Source: Clostridiales bacterium (GTDB lineage Bacteria; Bacillota; Clostridia; Oscillospirales; Butyricicoccaceae). Taken from it: 7,568 bases of DNA. The stretch spans positions 13,315 through 20,882 of the forward strand of contig JANZZB010000006.1 of the NCBI GenBank assembly GCA_026419635.1, in the 5' to 3' direction. Below the pieces are notes generated by a model that saw only the letters and a list, made by a program, of their open reading frames with translations, did not search any database and was not told the origin of the DNA. The position numbers and the translations under genes were made by a program. Of the stretch, positions 1 to 6,090 are shown one piece after another (the first letter of the stretch is position 1; every line of letters starts with the position of its first letter).

Positions 1-1519
1 ACTCAATGTTGATCTGAACTATTTATCTTCTCTTTCAGGAAGATCTATGAAGGTCACTTTAGACGGCCAGCAGAAAACCATTACTTTTTCGAACAAAACA
101 TATAATTCAAGTGATGATGTTACGGCCGAACTGCAAACACAATTAAACACTGCGTTTGGAGCAGGCAGAATAACCGTTTCCCAAAACGAAGATGCCCTTA
201 CTCTTCATACTGACAATAGTATTTTGACCTTAAATAATTCAGGGTTAACCGGCAGCGAAGCATCTTATGTTATAGATTTTGCCGACGGCGCGTCTAACAG
301 AATAAATTTAGCGAACACGCTTAGCGAAGCAAACCTAGCCGTATCCCCCGGAGATACGGTCTCGTTTCGTATTAACGGTAAGGATTTCTCTTTTACTTCC
401 GACAATACATTTCAGGAGATTATGAACACTGTAAATGACGCAGATATCGGCGTAGTGATGTCCTATTCCAAAACAACCGACACTTTTACGCTTACTGCTT
501 CGGAAACTGGCGCTGCTTCGTCTGTTACATTCGAAGATACGGAGGGTTCATTTTTACAGAGCATTTTAGGTGCGGGTATCACAACAAACGGCTCCAATGC
601 AGTTGTAAAGGTAGGGTTAAACGGTGAGACGGATGTTGGATCATTAACAACCCTTGAAAGAAGTTCCAACACTTTTGAATTGGACGGAACCACTTATACC
701 TTATTAAATAAAGCAGCAGGTGTTACAAGTGAAGGAATTACAATTAACATCTCAACCGATGCCAGTACAATTGCGGACAATATAAACCAATTCGTTACAG
801 ATTACAATACATTGCTCAAAACGATTTCGGATAAACTTTCCGAAAAAAAATACAGCGATTATTCACCGCTTACCGACTCACAAAAGGCAGAATTGTCGGA
901 TGATGAAATAAAAAAATGGAATGAAAAAGCCCAAAGCGGACTATTAAACAATGATACCTACCTGACCTCCATATACAATAGCTTAAGAAGTGCCTGGTCC
1001 TCTAACGTATCGAGCCTGAACGAGGACGGAACAACGATCGGCACCACTCTTTCTGATGTCGGTATTACCACTGGCATATACTCAGAAAAAGGACAACTCA
1101 AGGTCGATAAAGACAAACTCCTTGCCGCATTAAATAAGGATGCGGATTCTGTCATTAAGTTTTTCAGCCAAAAATCCAGTATCAATTATTCACAATATGC
1201 TTCAACCAACCAAAAGCAGCAGCGCTATGCTGAGTCCGGTCTTGCATGGAGAATTGACGATATTGTCAGGAATAACCTAAGTACAACAGGCATAAAAGGA
1301 GCTCTGATCGAGCTTGTCGGCAGCCCTTCGAACAATTTTACAGGCAAAACGAATTACAGCAAGCAAATCGAAGATGTCAACGAGAAAATAACCGAGCTTC
1401 AGGAAAAATTAAAAGATGAGCAGAATCATTATTGGACTAAGTTCTCCAAGATGGAAGCCAATCTAACAAAGTTAAATTCCCTGTCTTCATGGCTGTCGTC
1501 CCAATCTTCAAATAGCTGA
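1..1519 (+). CDS. fliD: Flagellar filament cap protein FliD (hook-associated protein 2), 5'-truncated by the window edge
   Basis: FliD caps the growing flagellum at its distal end and helps exported flagellin subunits fold into the filament. The reading frame is open from base 2, so the ATG at 47 is an internal Met and the true start lies left of the window; 505 residues are visible. Counting from that Met, residues about 97-165 resemble the flagellin hook IN motif (SFRINGKDFSF followed by a beta-rich stretch). Residues about 190-490 match the FliD C-terminal domain, including TIADNINQFVTDYNTLL and the clostridial signature YSDYSPLTDSQKAELSDDEI. The last 50 residues are heptad-like (EDVNEKITELQEKLKDEQ), as expected for the coiled-coil end that mediates cap assembly. 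fliS follows 11 bases after the stop, the usual fliD-fliS order. Family assignment is secure; only the N-terminal D0 region is unseen. Confidence 0.95.
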   Translation, partial: LNVDLNYLSSLSGRSMKVTLDGQQKTITFSNKTYNSSDDVTAELQTQLNTAFGAGRITVSQNEDALTLHTDNSILTLNNSGLTGSEASYVIDFADGASNRINLANTLSEANLAVSPGDTVSFRINGKDFSFTSDNTFQEIMNTVNDADIGVVMSYSKTTDTFTLTASETGAASSVTFEDTEGSFLQSILGAGITTNGSNAVVKVGLNGETDVGSLTTLERSSNTFELDGTTYTLLNKAAGVTSEGITINISTDASTIADNINQFVTDYNTLLKTISDKLSEKKYSDYSPLTDSQKAELSDDEIKKWNEKAQSGLLNNDTYLTSIYNSLRSAWSSNVSSLNEDGTTIGTTLSDVGITTGIYSEKGQLKVDKDKLLAALNKDADSVIKFFSQKSSINYSQYASTNQKQQRYAESGLAWRIDDIVRNNLSTTGIKGALIELVGSPSNNFTGKTNYSKQIEDVNEKITELQEKLKDEQNHYWTKFSKMEANLTKLNSLSSWLSSQSSNS

Positions 1520-1530
1520 GGTGTAATATT

Positions 1531-1932
1531 ATGCTAGAAGTAAGTGCTTATGAAAAATATCAGGAACAAGCTGTCTATACTATGACTCCATGCGAGCTTA
1601 TTATTCTTTTATATGAAAAAGCGGTATTTAACATTAACACCGCTATCATGAATATCAACCGTAAAAAGATATGCGACGCACACAACCATATTATAAAAGC
1701 ACAGGATATTGTCTTATATCTTCAGGATATTCTTGATATGAAATATCCTATTTCAAAAGACATATTTGAGTATTATACGTTTGTTTATGAACAGCTCGTA
1801 AAAGCAAACATTCAGAAAGACGTCTCTGCCTTAGAGGAACTAAAGCGTATTCTAATCGAAATGAAATGCGTGTGGAAGGAAATTGAAGTAAATGAGCGCG
1901 GTAAAATTGAATTTCAAGGTAAACATGCATGA
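1531..1932 (+). CDS. fliS: Flagellin export chaperone FliS
   Basis: FliS is a small cytoplasmic helical-bundle chaperone that binds the C-terminus of flagellin, prevents premature polymerisation and delivers it to the flagellar type III export gate. The 133-residue product has the usual FliS length and pattern: an N-terminal AYEKYQEQAVYTMTPCELI segment, the LLYEKAVFNI helix, a central IIKAQDIVLYLQDILDMKY helix, and a final helix ending in a conserved Trp (CVWKEI). The ribosome binding site GAGGTG (1518-1523) overlaps the fliD stop codon and sits 7 bases before the ATG, consistent with translational coupling. Its stop overlaps the next start as ATGA. Position directly after fliD supports the call. 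The Asn/Ile-rich segment near residues 33-43 is slightly unusual but does not break the fold pattern. Confidence 0.92.
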   Translation: MLEVSAYEKYQEQAVYTMTPCELIILLYEKAVFNINTAIMNINRKKICDAHNHIIKAQDIVLYLQDILDMKYPISKDIFEYYTFVYEQLVKANIQKDVSALEELKRILIEMKCVWKEIEVNERGKIEFQGKHA

Positions 1933-2423
1933 ACGAAGAACCATGCAACAAACTTGAGATTCTAACATCGCTCGCATTAAAAAAACTTCAGTTGTTAAAA
2001 ACCTTACATTCTTATTCAAATATGGTTTTAATTGAACTGGACAAAGACAAAGAGGAAAACACAGAGTCATTGTTGTCAAAGCAGCAGGAATATGTTGATA
2101 AAATCAACTCAGTTGATGCGGCTTACTCAAAAGCATCTAAAAAACTTTTAGAAGAAGGATTCCAGCATTCATTTATAACTTGCGAAACACTCGATAATGT
2201 AACTCCTGAAGAACATCAATTATCATCAATTCTAATAGAACAGCAAAATACATTAGACAAAATAACAACTTTAAATAACCAAGCAATTGAGAAAGCAAAA
2301 CAGTATTCAAGCGATTTCCGGGCTAAAATAAGTACGTTAAAAAAGCGTCAGGATATTTATAAAATTTATTCTCCCGCAGGTTTCGATGTCGGTCTGTTTT
2401 TTAACTACAAGGAAGGCGAATAG
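1929..2423 (+). CDS. Small helical flagellar-operon protein, probably a FlgN/FliT-like chaperone
   Basis: A 164-residue, Lys/Glu/Gln/Ser-rich, almost wholly helical protein with no signal peptide or membrane segment. Long amphipathic helices are suggested at residues about 8-75 and 92-145, including many Lys/Leu repeats. The sequence does not name a family with certainty. Its place immediately after fliS, with start and stop overlapping as ATGA at 1929-1932, and its all-helical build fit the export chaperones FliT (for FliD) or FlgN (for FlgK/FlgL). The C-terminal tail YSPAGFDVGLFFNYKEG contrasts with the polar helices: it is hydrophobic, glycine-containing and possibly a docking peptide. The overlap implies translational coupling with fliS, and the terminator at 2444-2486 makes it the last gene of the operon. 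It could instead be an uncharacterised lineage-specific flagellar protein. Confidence 0.72.
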   Translation: MNEEPCNKLEILTSLALKKLQLLKTLHSYSNMVLIELDKDKEENTESLLSKQQEYVDKINSVDAAYSKASKKLLEEGFQHSFITCETLDNVTPEEHQLSSILIEQQNTLDKITTLNNQAIEKAKQYSSDFRAKISTLKKRQDIYKIYSPAGFDVGLFFNYKEGE

Positions 2424-2443
2424 AGTTGCCCTAAAAGCAAACC

Positions 2444-2486
2444 AAAACACTCCGGACAAAATTTGAAGTTTGTCCGGAGTGTTTTT
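2444..2486. terminator. Strong bidirectional intrinsic terminator between the flagellar operon and bioY
   Basis: A perfect 17-bp inverted repeat pairs 2444-2460 (AAAACACTCCGGACAAA) with 2469-2485, with an 8-base loop. The right arm runs into TTTTT on the plus strand. The A-run starting the left arm gives a T-run on the minus strand, so the same hairpin can end both the flagellar operon (stop 20 bases upstream) and the convergent bioY transcript. I see no separate terminator for bioY in 2487-2567. Confidence 0.92.
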
Positions 2487-2567
2487 AGTAGTATAATTTG
2501 TTTTGATTTTAAAAACGGTTTTAATCGAAATTAGTACTACAGCAAGGCATTTGTCCGTTATTTTATA

Positions 2568-3122
2568 CTATTCGTTTTTCAACCTGCCAAACTGTATTTT
2601 ATTCATTGCTTTTCGCAAAGGGACACTTACAGATGAAACGATACTTATTTTTATAAGGTCTAATAATACAAAGGGAGCGACTCCCGCCAAAAACGCTTTA
2701 TACCAACCCATTTTTGTTGAATAAGCAAGCCAAGCTGATCCGAACAAATAGCAAACCATTAATGCTGAGGACATCCCCAAAGCCGATCCGAACAATGAAT
2801 TTCTTTGGTATTTTTCTATTATGTAAGCAATTAAGAAAGCCATCAAAGGATACGCTGCAAGATATCCGCCTGTCGGTCCGACCAACACTCCCATGCCGCC
2901 CCGAAACCCTGAAAATACTGGTACGCCAAAAGATCCAAGCAAAATATATGTAAGCTGTGCAAAAAGCGCCTGCCTTTTATTAAGAATTCCGCCCGTAAGA
3001 AATACAGCGACAAGAGATAGTGTAATCGGAACCGGACTAAACGGAAGTGGAATGGATATTTGGGAGCAAATAGCTGTTATCGCTGCAAAAAGTGCAGTAA
3101 AAACAAGATCCTTTGTTTTCAT
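2568..3122 (-). CDS. bioY: Biotin transporter substrate-binding subunit BioY (ECF S component)
   Basis: BioY is the membrane-embedded biotin-capturing subunit of an energy-coupling-factor transporter, normally driven by the EcfA1/EcfA2 ATPases and the EcfT scaffold. The 184-residue product has family length and about six hydrophobic segments. It carries the BioY signatures GVPVFSGFRGG (66-76) and VGPTGGYLAAYP (81-92), a short N-terminal KTKDLVFTALFAAITAI helix, and PFVLLDLIKI (150-159) whose Asp and Lys are typical of the family. The ATG is preceded by GGAGA (complement of 3131-3135) with 8-base spacing. No ecfA, ecfT, bioM or bioN gene is adjacent, so it probably uses a shared ECF module encoded elsewhere (group II); that is inference from the neighbourhood. 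It is transcribed alone, convergent with the flagellar operon. Confidence 0.94.
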   Translation of the reverse strand: MKTKDLVFTALFAAITAICSQISIPLPFSPVPITLSLVAVFLTGGILNKRQALFAQLTYILLGSFGVPVFSGFRGGMGVLVGPTGGYLAAYPLMAFLIAYIIEKYQRNSLFGSALGMSSALMVCYLFGSAWLAYSTKMGWYKAFLAGVAPFVLLDLIKISIVSSVSVPLRKAMNKIQFGRLKNE

Positions 3123-3155
3123 TTGTCAAGTCTCCATTTCTTAGTGTTTCAAACT

Positions 3156-3184
3156 ATTTTATATATAAACAATTTCTTTGTCAA
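3156..3184 (-). promoter_or_regulatory. Sigma-A-type promoter of bioY
   Basis: On the minus strand TTGACA (3184-3179) is followed after exactly 17 bases by TAAAAT (3161-3156), a consensus -35 and a near-consensus -10. Transcription would start near 3149, leaving a leader of about 27 bases with the GGAGA ribosome binding site. I looked for a BirA operator palindrome here and found none that is convincing. Confidence 0.75.
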
Positions 3185-3240
3185 CTGTTTTACGCTTTTT
3201 AGTTTTCATTCACGAGTAACCTGCAATATAATAATCGTTC

Positions 3241-3275
3241 TTAAAAAATAAAGGGTGCAATACTTGCACCCTTTT
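3241..3275 (-). terminator. Intrinsic terminator of nrdJ
   Basis: An 11-bp perfect stem pairs 3250-3260 (AAAGGGTGCAA) with 3264-3274 around a 3-base loop. Read on the minus strand it is followed by ATTTTTTAA (3249-3241), a proper T-run, and it lies 15 bases after the nrdJ stop codon. It also separates nrdJ from the bioY promoter. The plus strand has a T-rich tail too (TTTTAATTTTT), so it may act in both directions. Confidence 0.88.
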
Positions 3276-3289
3276 AATTTTTGCTTAGT

Positions 3290-5575
3290 TTAACCGCACT
3301 TTGAGTAACCGCACTGGCGACAGACAACGCATCCGCCTTCATGTTCCACTTTTGTTCCACATTCGGGGCAATAACGAATTTCCGACGAAACGGAAGGAGC
3401 CTCTTGTTCCTCTGTTACCGCTACCGGTATAACGCCAGTCCCCCCGTTGCCGTTTTGGTAATGCACAACCTTTTGAATGGTTCGGGCAATGGCATCCGGA
3501 CAGGACGTTACTTTCATTCCCGCCTGGCGAATAGTAGACGGGCATCTTATTCCCTTAAGCTGTTCAATAATGGTATCTGCGTCAATGCCCGAACGAAGCG
3601 TAAGAGAGACAAGCCTGCTTGTAGCTTCCGATTGAGAAGGACATCCACCGTGCCGTCCGGTATTGGTAAAGACCTCACAAATGCCCTTCTGATCGTAGTT
3701 TACTGTTATGTAAAGGTTACCGCAGCCAATCCGAACTTTTTCGGTCATTCCGTTTGTAATCTCTGGTCGGGGACGCGGAACAATCTTGCCGAATGCCTCC
3801 TCGCCTTTCGGAGCACATTTCTCCGCAATCTCTTGAACGGTTTCCTGACTGCTTCCCTCATTATTGACTTTACCGATATTTAGCACCTGGCTGTCACGGC
3901 TTCCGTCGCGATAAATTGTAACGCCTTTGCAGCCAAGCTTATATGCCAGCATGTATACTTCGCGTACGTCGTTAACGGTTGCATCTTTTGAGAAATTGAC
4001 TGTTTTGGATACAGCGTTATCCGTGTGGTTCTGGAAAGCGGCCTGCGTTTTTATATGCCACTCCGGCTGGACGTCGTGAGCGGATAAAAATATCCGCTTG
4101 ATATCGTCCGGGATTTCCTTTATATGTGCAAGCGTACCTTCTTCCGATATTTTTCGCATCAGTTCATCGTTATAAAGACCTCTATTTGTTAGTTCCTCTT
4201 TCAGGATCGGATTCACTTCAATTAATTCCGTCCCATCCATAACGTTTCTGATATAAACATAAGCAAAGATCGGCTCTATACCGCTCGATACACCGGCAAT
4301 AATAGATAAGGTACCGGTCGGCGCTATGGTTGTCACAGTAGCATTACGCACTTTTGTTTTATTTTTTAATACACTGACCGAAAAGAGCGGGAAGGTTCCT
4401 CTCTCTTTTGCAAGCTCAGCGCTTTTTTCTCTGCCGCGTTCCGTAATAAATCCCATCACTTTATCGGCAAGAGCGACAGCCTGATCAGAAGAATAGGGTA
4501 TTTTAAGATAAAGAAGCATATCCGCCCAACCCATGACGCCAAGGCCGATTTTACGCGTGTCTTTGGTTGTTTTGTCAATCATTTCAATGGGATAGCGGTT
4601 AGCGTCAATGACGTTATCCAAAAAATGTACTGCAGTATCAATTGTACGCCCCAGTTTTTTATAATCTATTTCATAGGTTCCGTCGCTTTTCTTTTTCAGC
4701 ATCTCCACCAAATTAATCGATCCTAGATTACAGGATTCGTAAGGCAGTAAAGGCTGCTCTCCACAGGGATTTGTTGATTCGATCCGACCTTGGGACGGAA
4801 CAATGTTATCACGGTTTAACCGATCGATAAAGATAATACCCGGTTCACCATTAAGCCAAGCAGACATAACAATTTTATCAAACACTTCCCGGGCCGAAAG
4901 CTTTTTAAGGCATTCTCCCGTTTTTGGATCTAAAAGTTCGTATTCTTCGTTTTTTTCAACCGCCTGCATAAACTTTTCGGTAATCGCGACTGATATGTTA
5001 AAATTTGTGATTTCTTTACCGTTATTCTTGCAATCAATAAATTCAAGGATATCGGGATGGTCGATCTGCAGAATGCCCATATTGGCGCCGCGTCTTGTTC
5101 CGCCTTGTTTTACCGCTTCCGTTGCTGTATTGAACACTTTCATAAAACTAATCGGGCCGGATGCAACGCCTCCCGTAGAATTCACAGTACTTCCTTTTGC
5201 ACGGAGTCTGGAAAAAGAAAATCCTGTTCCGCCTCCGCTTTTGTGAATCAACGCTGCCTGCTTGATTGCTTCAAAAATAGCTTCCATTGAATCTTCCACC
5301 GGAAGAACGAAACAAGCAGAAAGCTGCCCCAAAGGCCTGCCTGCATTCATTAACGTAGGCGAATTTGGAAGAAATTCAAGGTTTGTCATGATATCGTAAA
5401 ACTCTTTTTTAACGGATTCAATATCTGTTTCCGGATTATATAACCGGTCTGGCTCGGCGATCGCAGATGATACCCTGTCAAACATTCCTTCAACCGTCTC
5501 GGTAAGAACTCCCAGATCATCTTTTTTGAGGTATCGCTTTTCTAAAACAACACGCGCGTTTTCGTTGATTTTCAT
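3290..5575 (-). CDS. nrdJ: Class II adenosylcobalamin-dependent ribonucleoside-diphosphate reductase NrdJ
   Basis: This enzyme reduces ribonucleotides to deoxyribonucleotides, using vitamin B12 coenzyme to generate a thiyl radical, and works with or without oxygen. The 761-residue protein shows FLPNSPTLMNAG (68-79), the first redox cysteine in LSACFV (C88), the finger-loop motif NPCGEQPLLPYESCNLGSIN (269-288) and APTGTLSIIAG (418-428). By alignment with Thermotoga NrdJ, C271 is the thiyl-radical residue, flanked by N269 and E273, and C282 is the second redox cysteine. A TSCPD-type domain follows at about 600-705 (TSCPDAIAR at 690). The tail is cysteine-rich (CPECG 736-740, CVVCRQCGYSKCG 749-761) and combines a likely zinc ribbon with the C-terminal reducing cysteines. 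The start is supported by GGAGG at 5583-5587, 7 bases upstream. Only the short N-terminus before residue 20 could carry an ATP-cone remnant; no full ATP-cone is seen. It has its own promoter, NrdR-box-like sites and terminator. Confidence 0.96.
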   Translation of the reverse strand: MKINENARVVLEKRYLKKDDLGVLTETVEGMFDRVSSAIAEPDRLYNPETDIESVKKEFYDIMTNLEFLPNSPTLMNAGRPLGQLSACFVLPVEDSMEAIFEAIKQAALIHKSGGGTGFSFSRLRAKGSTVNSTGGVASGPISFMKVFNTATEAVKQGGTRRGANMGILQIDHPDILEFIDCKNNGKEITNFNISVAITEKFMQAVEKNEEYELLDPKTGECLKKLSAREVFDKIVMSAWLNGEPGIIFIDRLNRDNIVPSQGRIESTNPCGEQPLLPYESCNLGSINLVEMLKKKSDGTYEIDYKKLGRTIDTAVHFLDNVIDANRYPIEMIDKTTKDTRKIGLGVMGWADMLLYLKIPYSSDQAVALADKVMGFITERGREKSAELAKERGTFPLFSVSVLKNKTKVRNATVTTIAPTGTLSIIAGVSSGIEPIFAYVYIRNVMDGTELIEVNPILKEELTNRGLYNDELMRKISEEGTLAHIKEIPDDIKRIFLSAHDVQPEWHIKTQAAFQNHTDNAVSKTVNFSKDATVNDVREVYMLAYKLGCKGVTIYRDGSRDSQVLNIGKVNNEGSSQETVQEIAEKCAPKGEEAFGKIVPRPRPEITNGMTEKVRIGCGNLYITVNYDQKGICEVFTNTGRHGGCPSQSEATSRLVSLTLRSGIDADTIIEQLKGIRCPSTIRQAGMKVTSCPDAIARTIQKVVHYQNGNGGTGVIPVAVTEEQEAPSVSSEIRYCPECGTKVEHEGGCVVCRQCGYSKCG

Positions 5576-5614
5576 TTTCTTTCCTCCGCATATAGCATTT
5601 TAGCCAAAAAGACG

Positions 5615-5636
5615 AAGGCATTTTCTACGATGCCTT
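5615..5636 (-). promoter_or_regulatory. Hairpin in the nrdJ leader
   Basis: AAGGCAT (5615-5621) and ATGCCTT (5630-5636) form a 7-bp stem with an 8-base loop in the predicted leader of about 74 bases. On the minus strand it is followed, after CGTC, by TTTTT (5610-5606 region). It resembles a weak terminator or attenuator, but it could simply protect the 5' end of the mRNA. The ribosome binding site lies well downstream and is not sequestered. Confidence 0.35.
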
Positions 5637-5646
5637 ATCCGCTGTT

Positions 5647-5662
5647 GTACCACATATTGTAT
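5647..5662 (-). promoter_or_regulatory. NrdR box, start-proximal copy, over the nrdJ -10
   Basis: This 16-bp site matches the NrdR consensus acaCwAtATaTwGtgt at about 11 of 16 positions, with core CCACATATTG at 5650-5659. It overlaps the -10 hexamer. Alone it would be weak; its spacing of 32 bp centre to centre from the stronger box supports it. Confidence 0.68.
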
Positions 5663-5684
5663 GTCCATTTTTATCGTATGTCAA
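5656..5684 (-). promoter_or_regulatory. Sigma-A-type promoter of nrdJ
   Basis: On the minus strand TTGACA (5684-5679) and TACAAT (5661-5656) are separated by exactly 17 bases: a consensus -35 and a one-mismatch -10. The predicted start is near 5649, giving a leader of about 74 bases before the nrdJ ATG. Both hexamers lie within the two NrdR-box-like sites, so bound repressor would block RNA polymerase. Confidence 0.8.
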
Positions 5685-5694
5685 TATATTGTGT
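5679..5694 (-). promoter_or_regulatory. NrdR box, start-distal copy, over the nrdJ -35
   Basis: The minus-strand sequence ACACAATATATTGACA matches the NrdR consensus acaCwAtATaTwGtgt at 13 of 16 positions, with the whole 10-bp core CWATATATWG intact. Its 3' end is shared with the TTGACA -35 hexamer. NrdR is the dNTP/ATP-sensing zinc-ribbon and ATP-cone repressor of ribonucleotide reductase genes; its typical paired sites lie about three helical turns apart, as here. Confidence 0.82.
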
Positions 5695-5765
5695 TTATAA
5701 AATTTTATCATTTGGAAATTCATTTCTATTTATCAAAAAATTGTTCATGAAAACTTTACACAAAT

Positions 5766-5797
5766 TTGATTTTATCTGCATATACTACAACTATAAT
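5766..5797 (+). promoter_or_regulatory. Possible promoter of the small ORF divergent from nrdJ
   Basis: A perfect -10 TATAAT lies at 5792-5797 in an AT-rich stretch. The only -35-like hexamer, TTGATT (5766-5771), is 20 bases away, longer than optimal, so the -35 is doubtful. An alternative -10 is TATACT (5781-5786). Transcription would begin near 5804, just upstream of the ribosome binding site. Confidence 0.42.
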
Positions 5798-5828
5798 TAA
5801 ATTAATGAATAGAAAGGAGTGTGATTCT

Positions 5829-5927
5829 ATGTCTTGTCATTACGATTATTCGTGCCTGCCAGAAAGCAACTCTGATATTGATGATCTGATTTTTTGTGAT
5901 GAAACGTTTACACAAAGCGAACGTTAA
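5829..5927 (+). CDS. Small acidic Cys-containing protein of 32 residues, unknown function
   Basis: This is a short ORF that I do not recognise. It has a good ribosome binding site, AAAGGAG (5813-5819), 9 bases before the ATG. A possible promoter lies upstream, and a hairpin/T-run terminator starts 33 bases after the TAA. The peptide begins MSCHYDYSCLPESNSDIDD and ends TFTQSER. It is acidic, has cysteines at 3, 9 and 23, no membrane segment and no signal peptide. It does not have the run of one amino acid expected of an amino-acid attenuation leader. It is divergent from nrdJ, so shared control is possible but unproven. Alternatives are a small regulatory RNA with incidental coding capacity, or a peptide substrate or toxin; nothing here decides between them. 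The compact gene-like packaging is the main reason for calling it. Confidence 0.5.
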   Translation: MSCHYDYSCLPESNSDIDDLIFCDETFTQSER

Positions 5928-5959
5928 ATTTAGAAATCAATCTGAGAAGCGAGGACGTA

Positions 5960-5986
5960 GGCGGGTTAACCCGTCATTTTTCTTTT
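5960..5986 (+). terminator. Intrinsic terminator after the small ORF
   Basis: The palindrome CGGGTTAACCCG (5962-5973) extends in RNA to a 6-bp GC-rich stem through G5961-U5974 and G5960-C5975, with a TTAA loop. It is followed directly by ATTTTTCTTTT (5976-5986). It lies 33 bases after the small ORF stop, so it closes a transcript of about 180 bases. Confidence 0.75.
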
Positions 5987-6034
5987 AAATATGATCGTTT
6001 TTTGAATTTTGAAAATAATTTACGTACTATATTA

Positions 6035-6090
6035 ATAAAAATAAAAAAGGTTCCGGAGGCCGAAATGACCACCGGAATTTTTATTTTTAT
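6035..6090. terminator. Large bidirectional terminator-like hairpin
   Basis: The core TTCCGG (6051-6056) pairs with CCGGAA (6072-6077); inside it, GG/CC pair past one A-A mismatch, closing a 9-base loop. Outside it, a 3-base AGG bulge separates the core from 13 perfect A/T pairs between 6035-6047 (ATAAAAATAAAAA) and 6078-6090. The T-runs flank the stem on both strands. It could stop leftward transcripts from the glycosylase gene and rightward read-through from the small ORF. Confidence 0.65.

Noticed and set aside
2503..2567. Separate terminator for bioY (GATTTTAAAAACGGTTTTAATC inverted repeat at 2506-2527)
   Set aside because: The stem is mostly A/T, needs a bulge and lacks a following T-run. 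The strong hairpin at 2444-2485 serves this role.
3123..3190. BirA (biotin repressor) operator before bioY
   Set aside because: Half-site-like stretches match the TTGTAAACC/GGTTTACAA pattern poorly and not at 14-16 bp spacing.
3341..5290. Long open frames on the plus strand opposite nrdJ (up to 180 codons)
   Set aside because: They are antisense shadows of a highly conserved gene and have no ribosome binding sites or recognisable products.
5576..5828. Cobalamin riboswitch upstream of the B12-dependent nrdJ
   Set aside because: The predicted leader is only about 74 bases and shows no B12-box-like sequence or large multi-stem fold. The NrdR-box pair explains regulation better.
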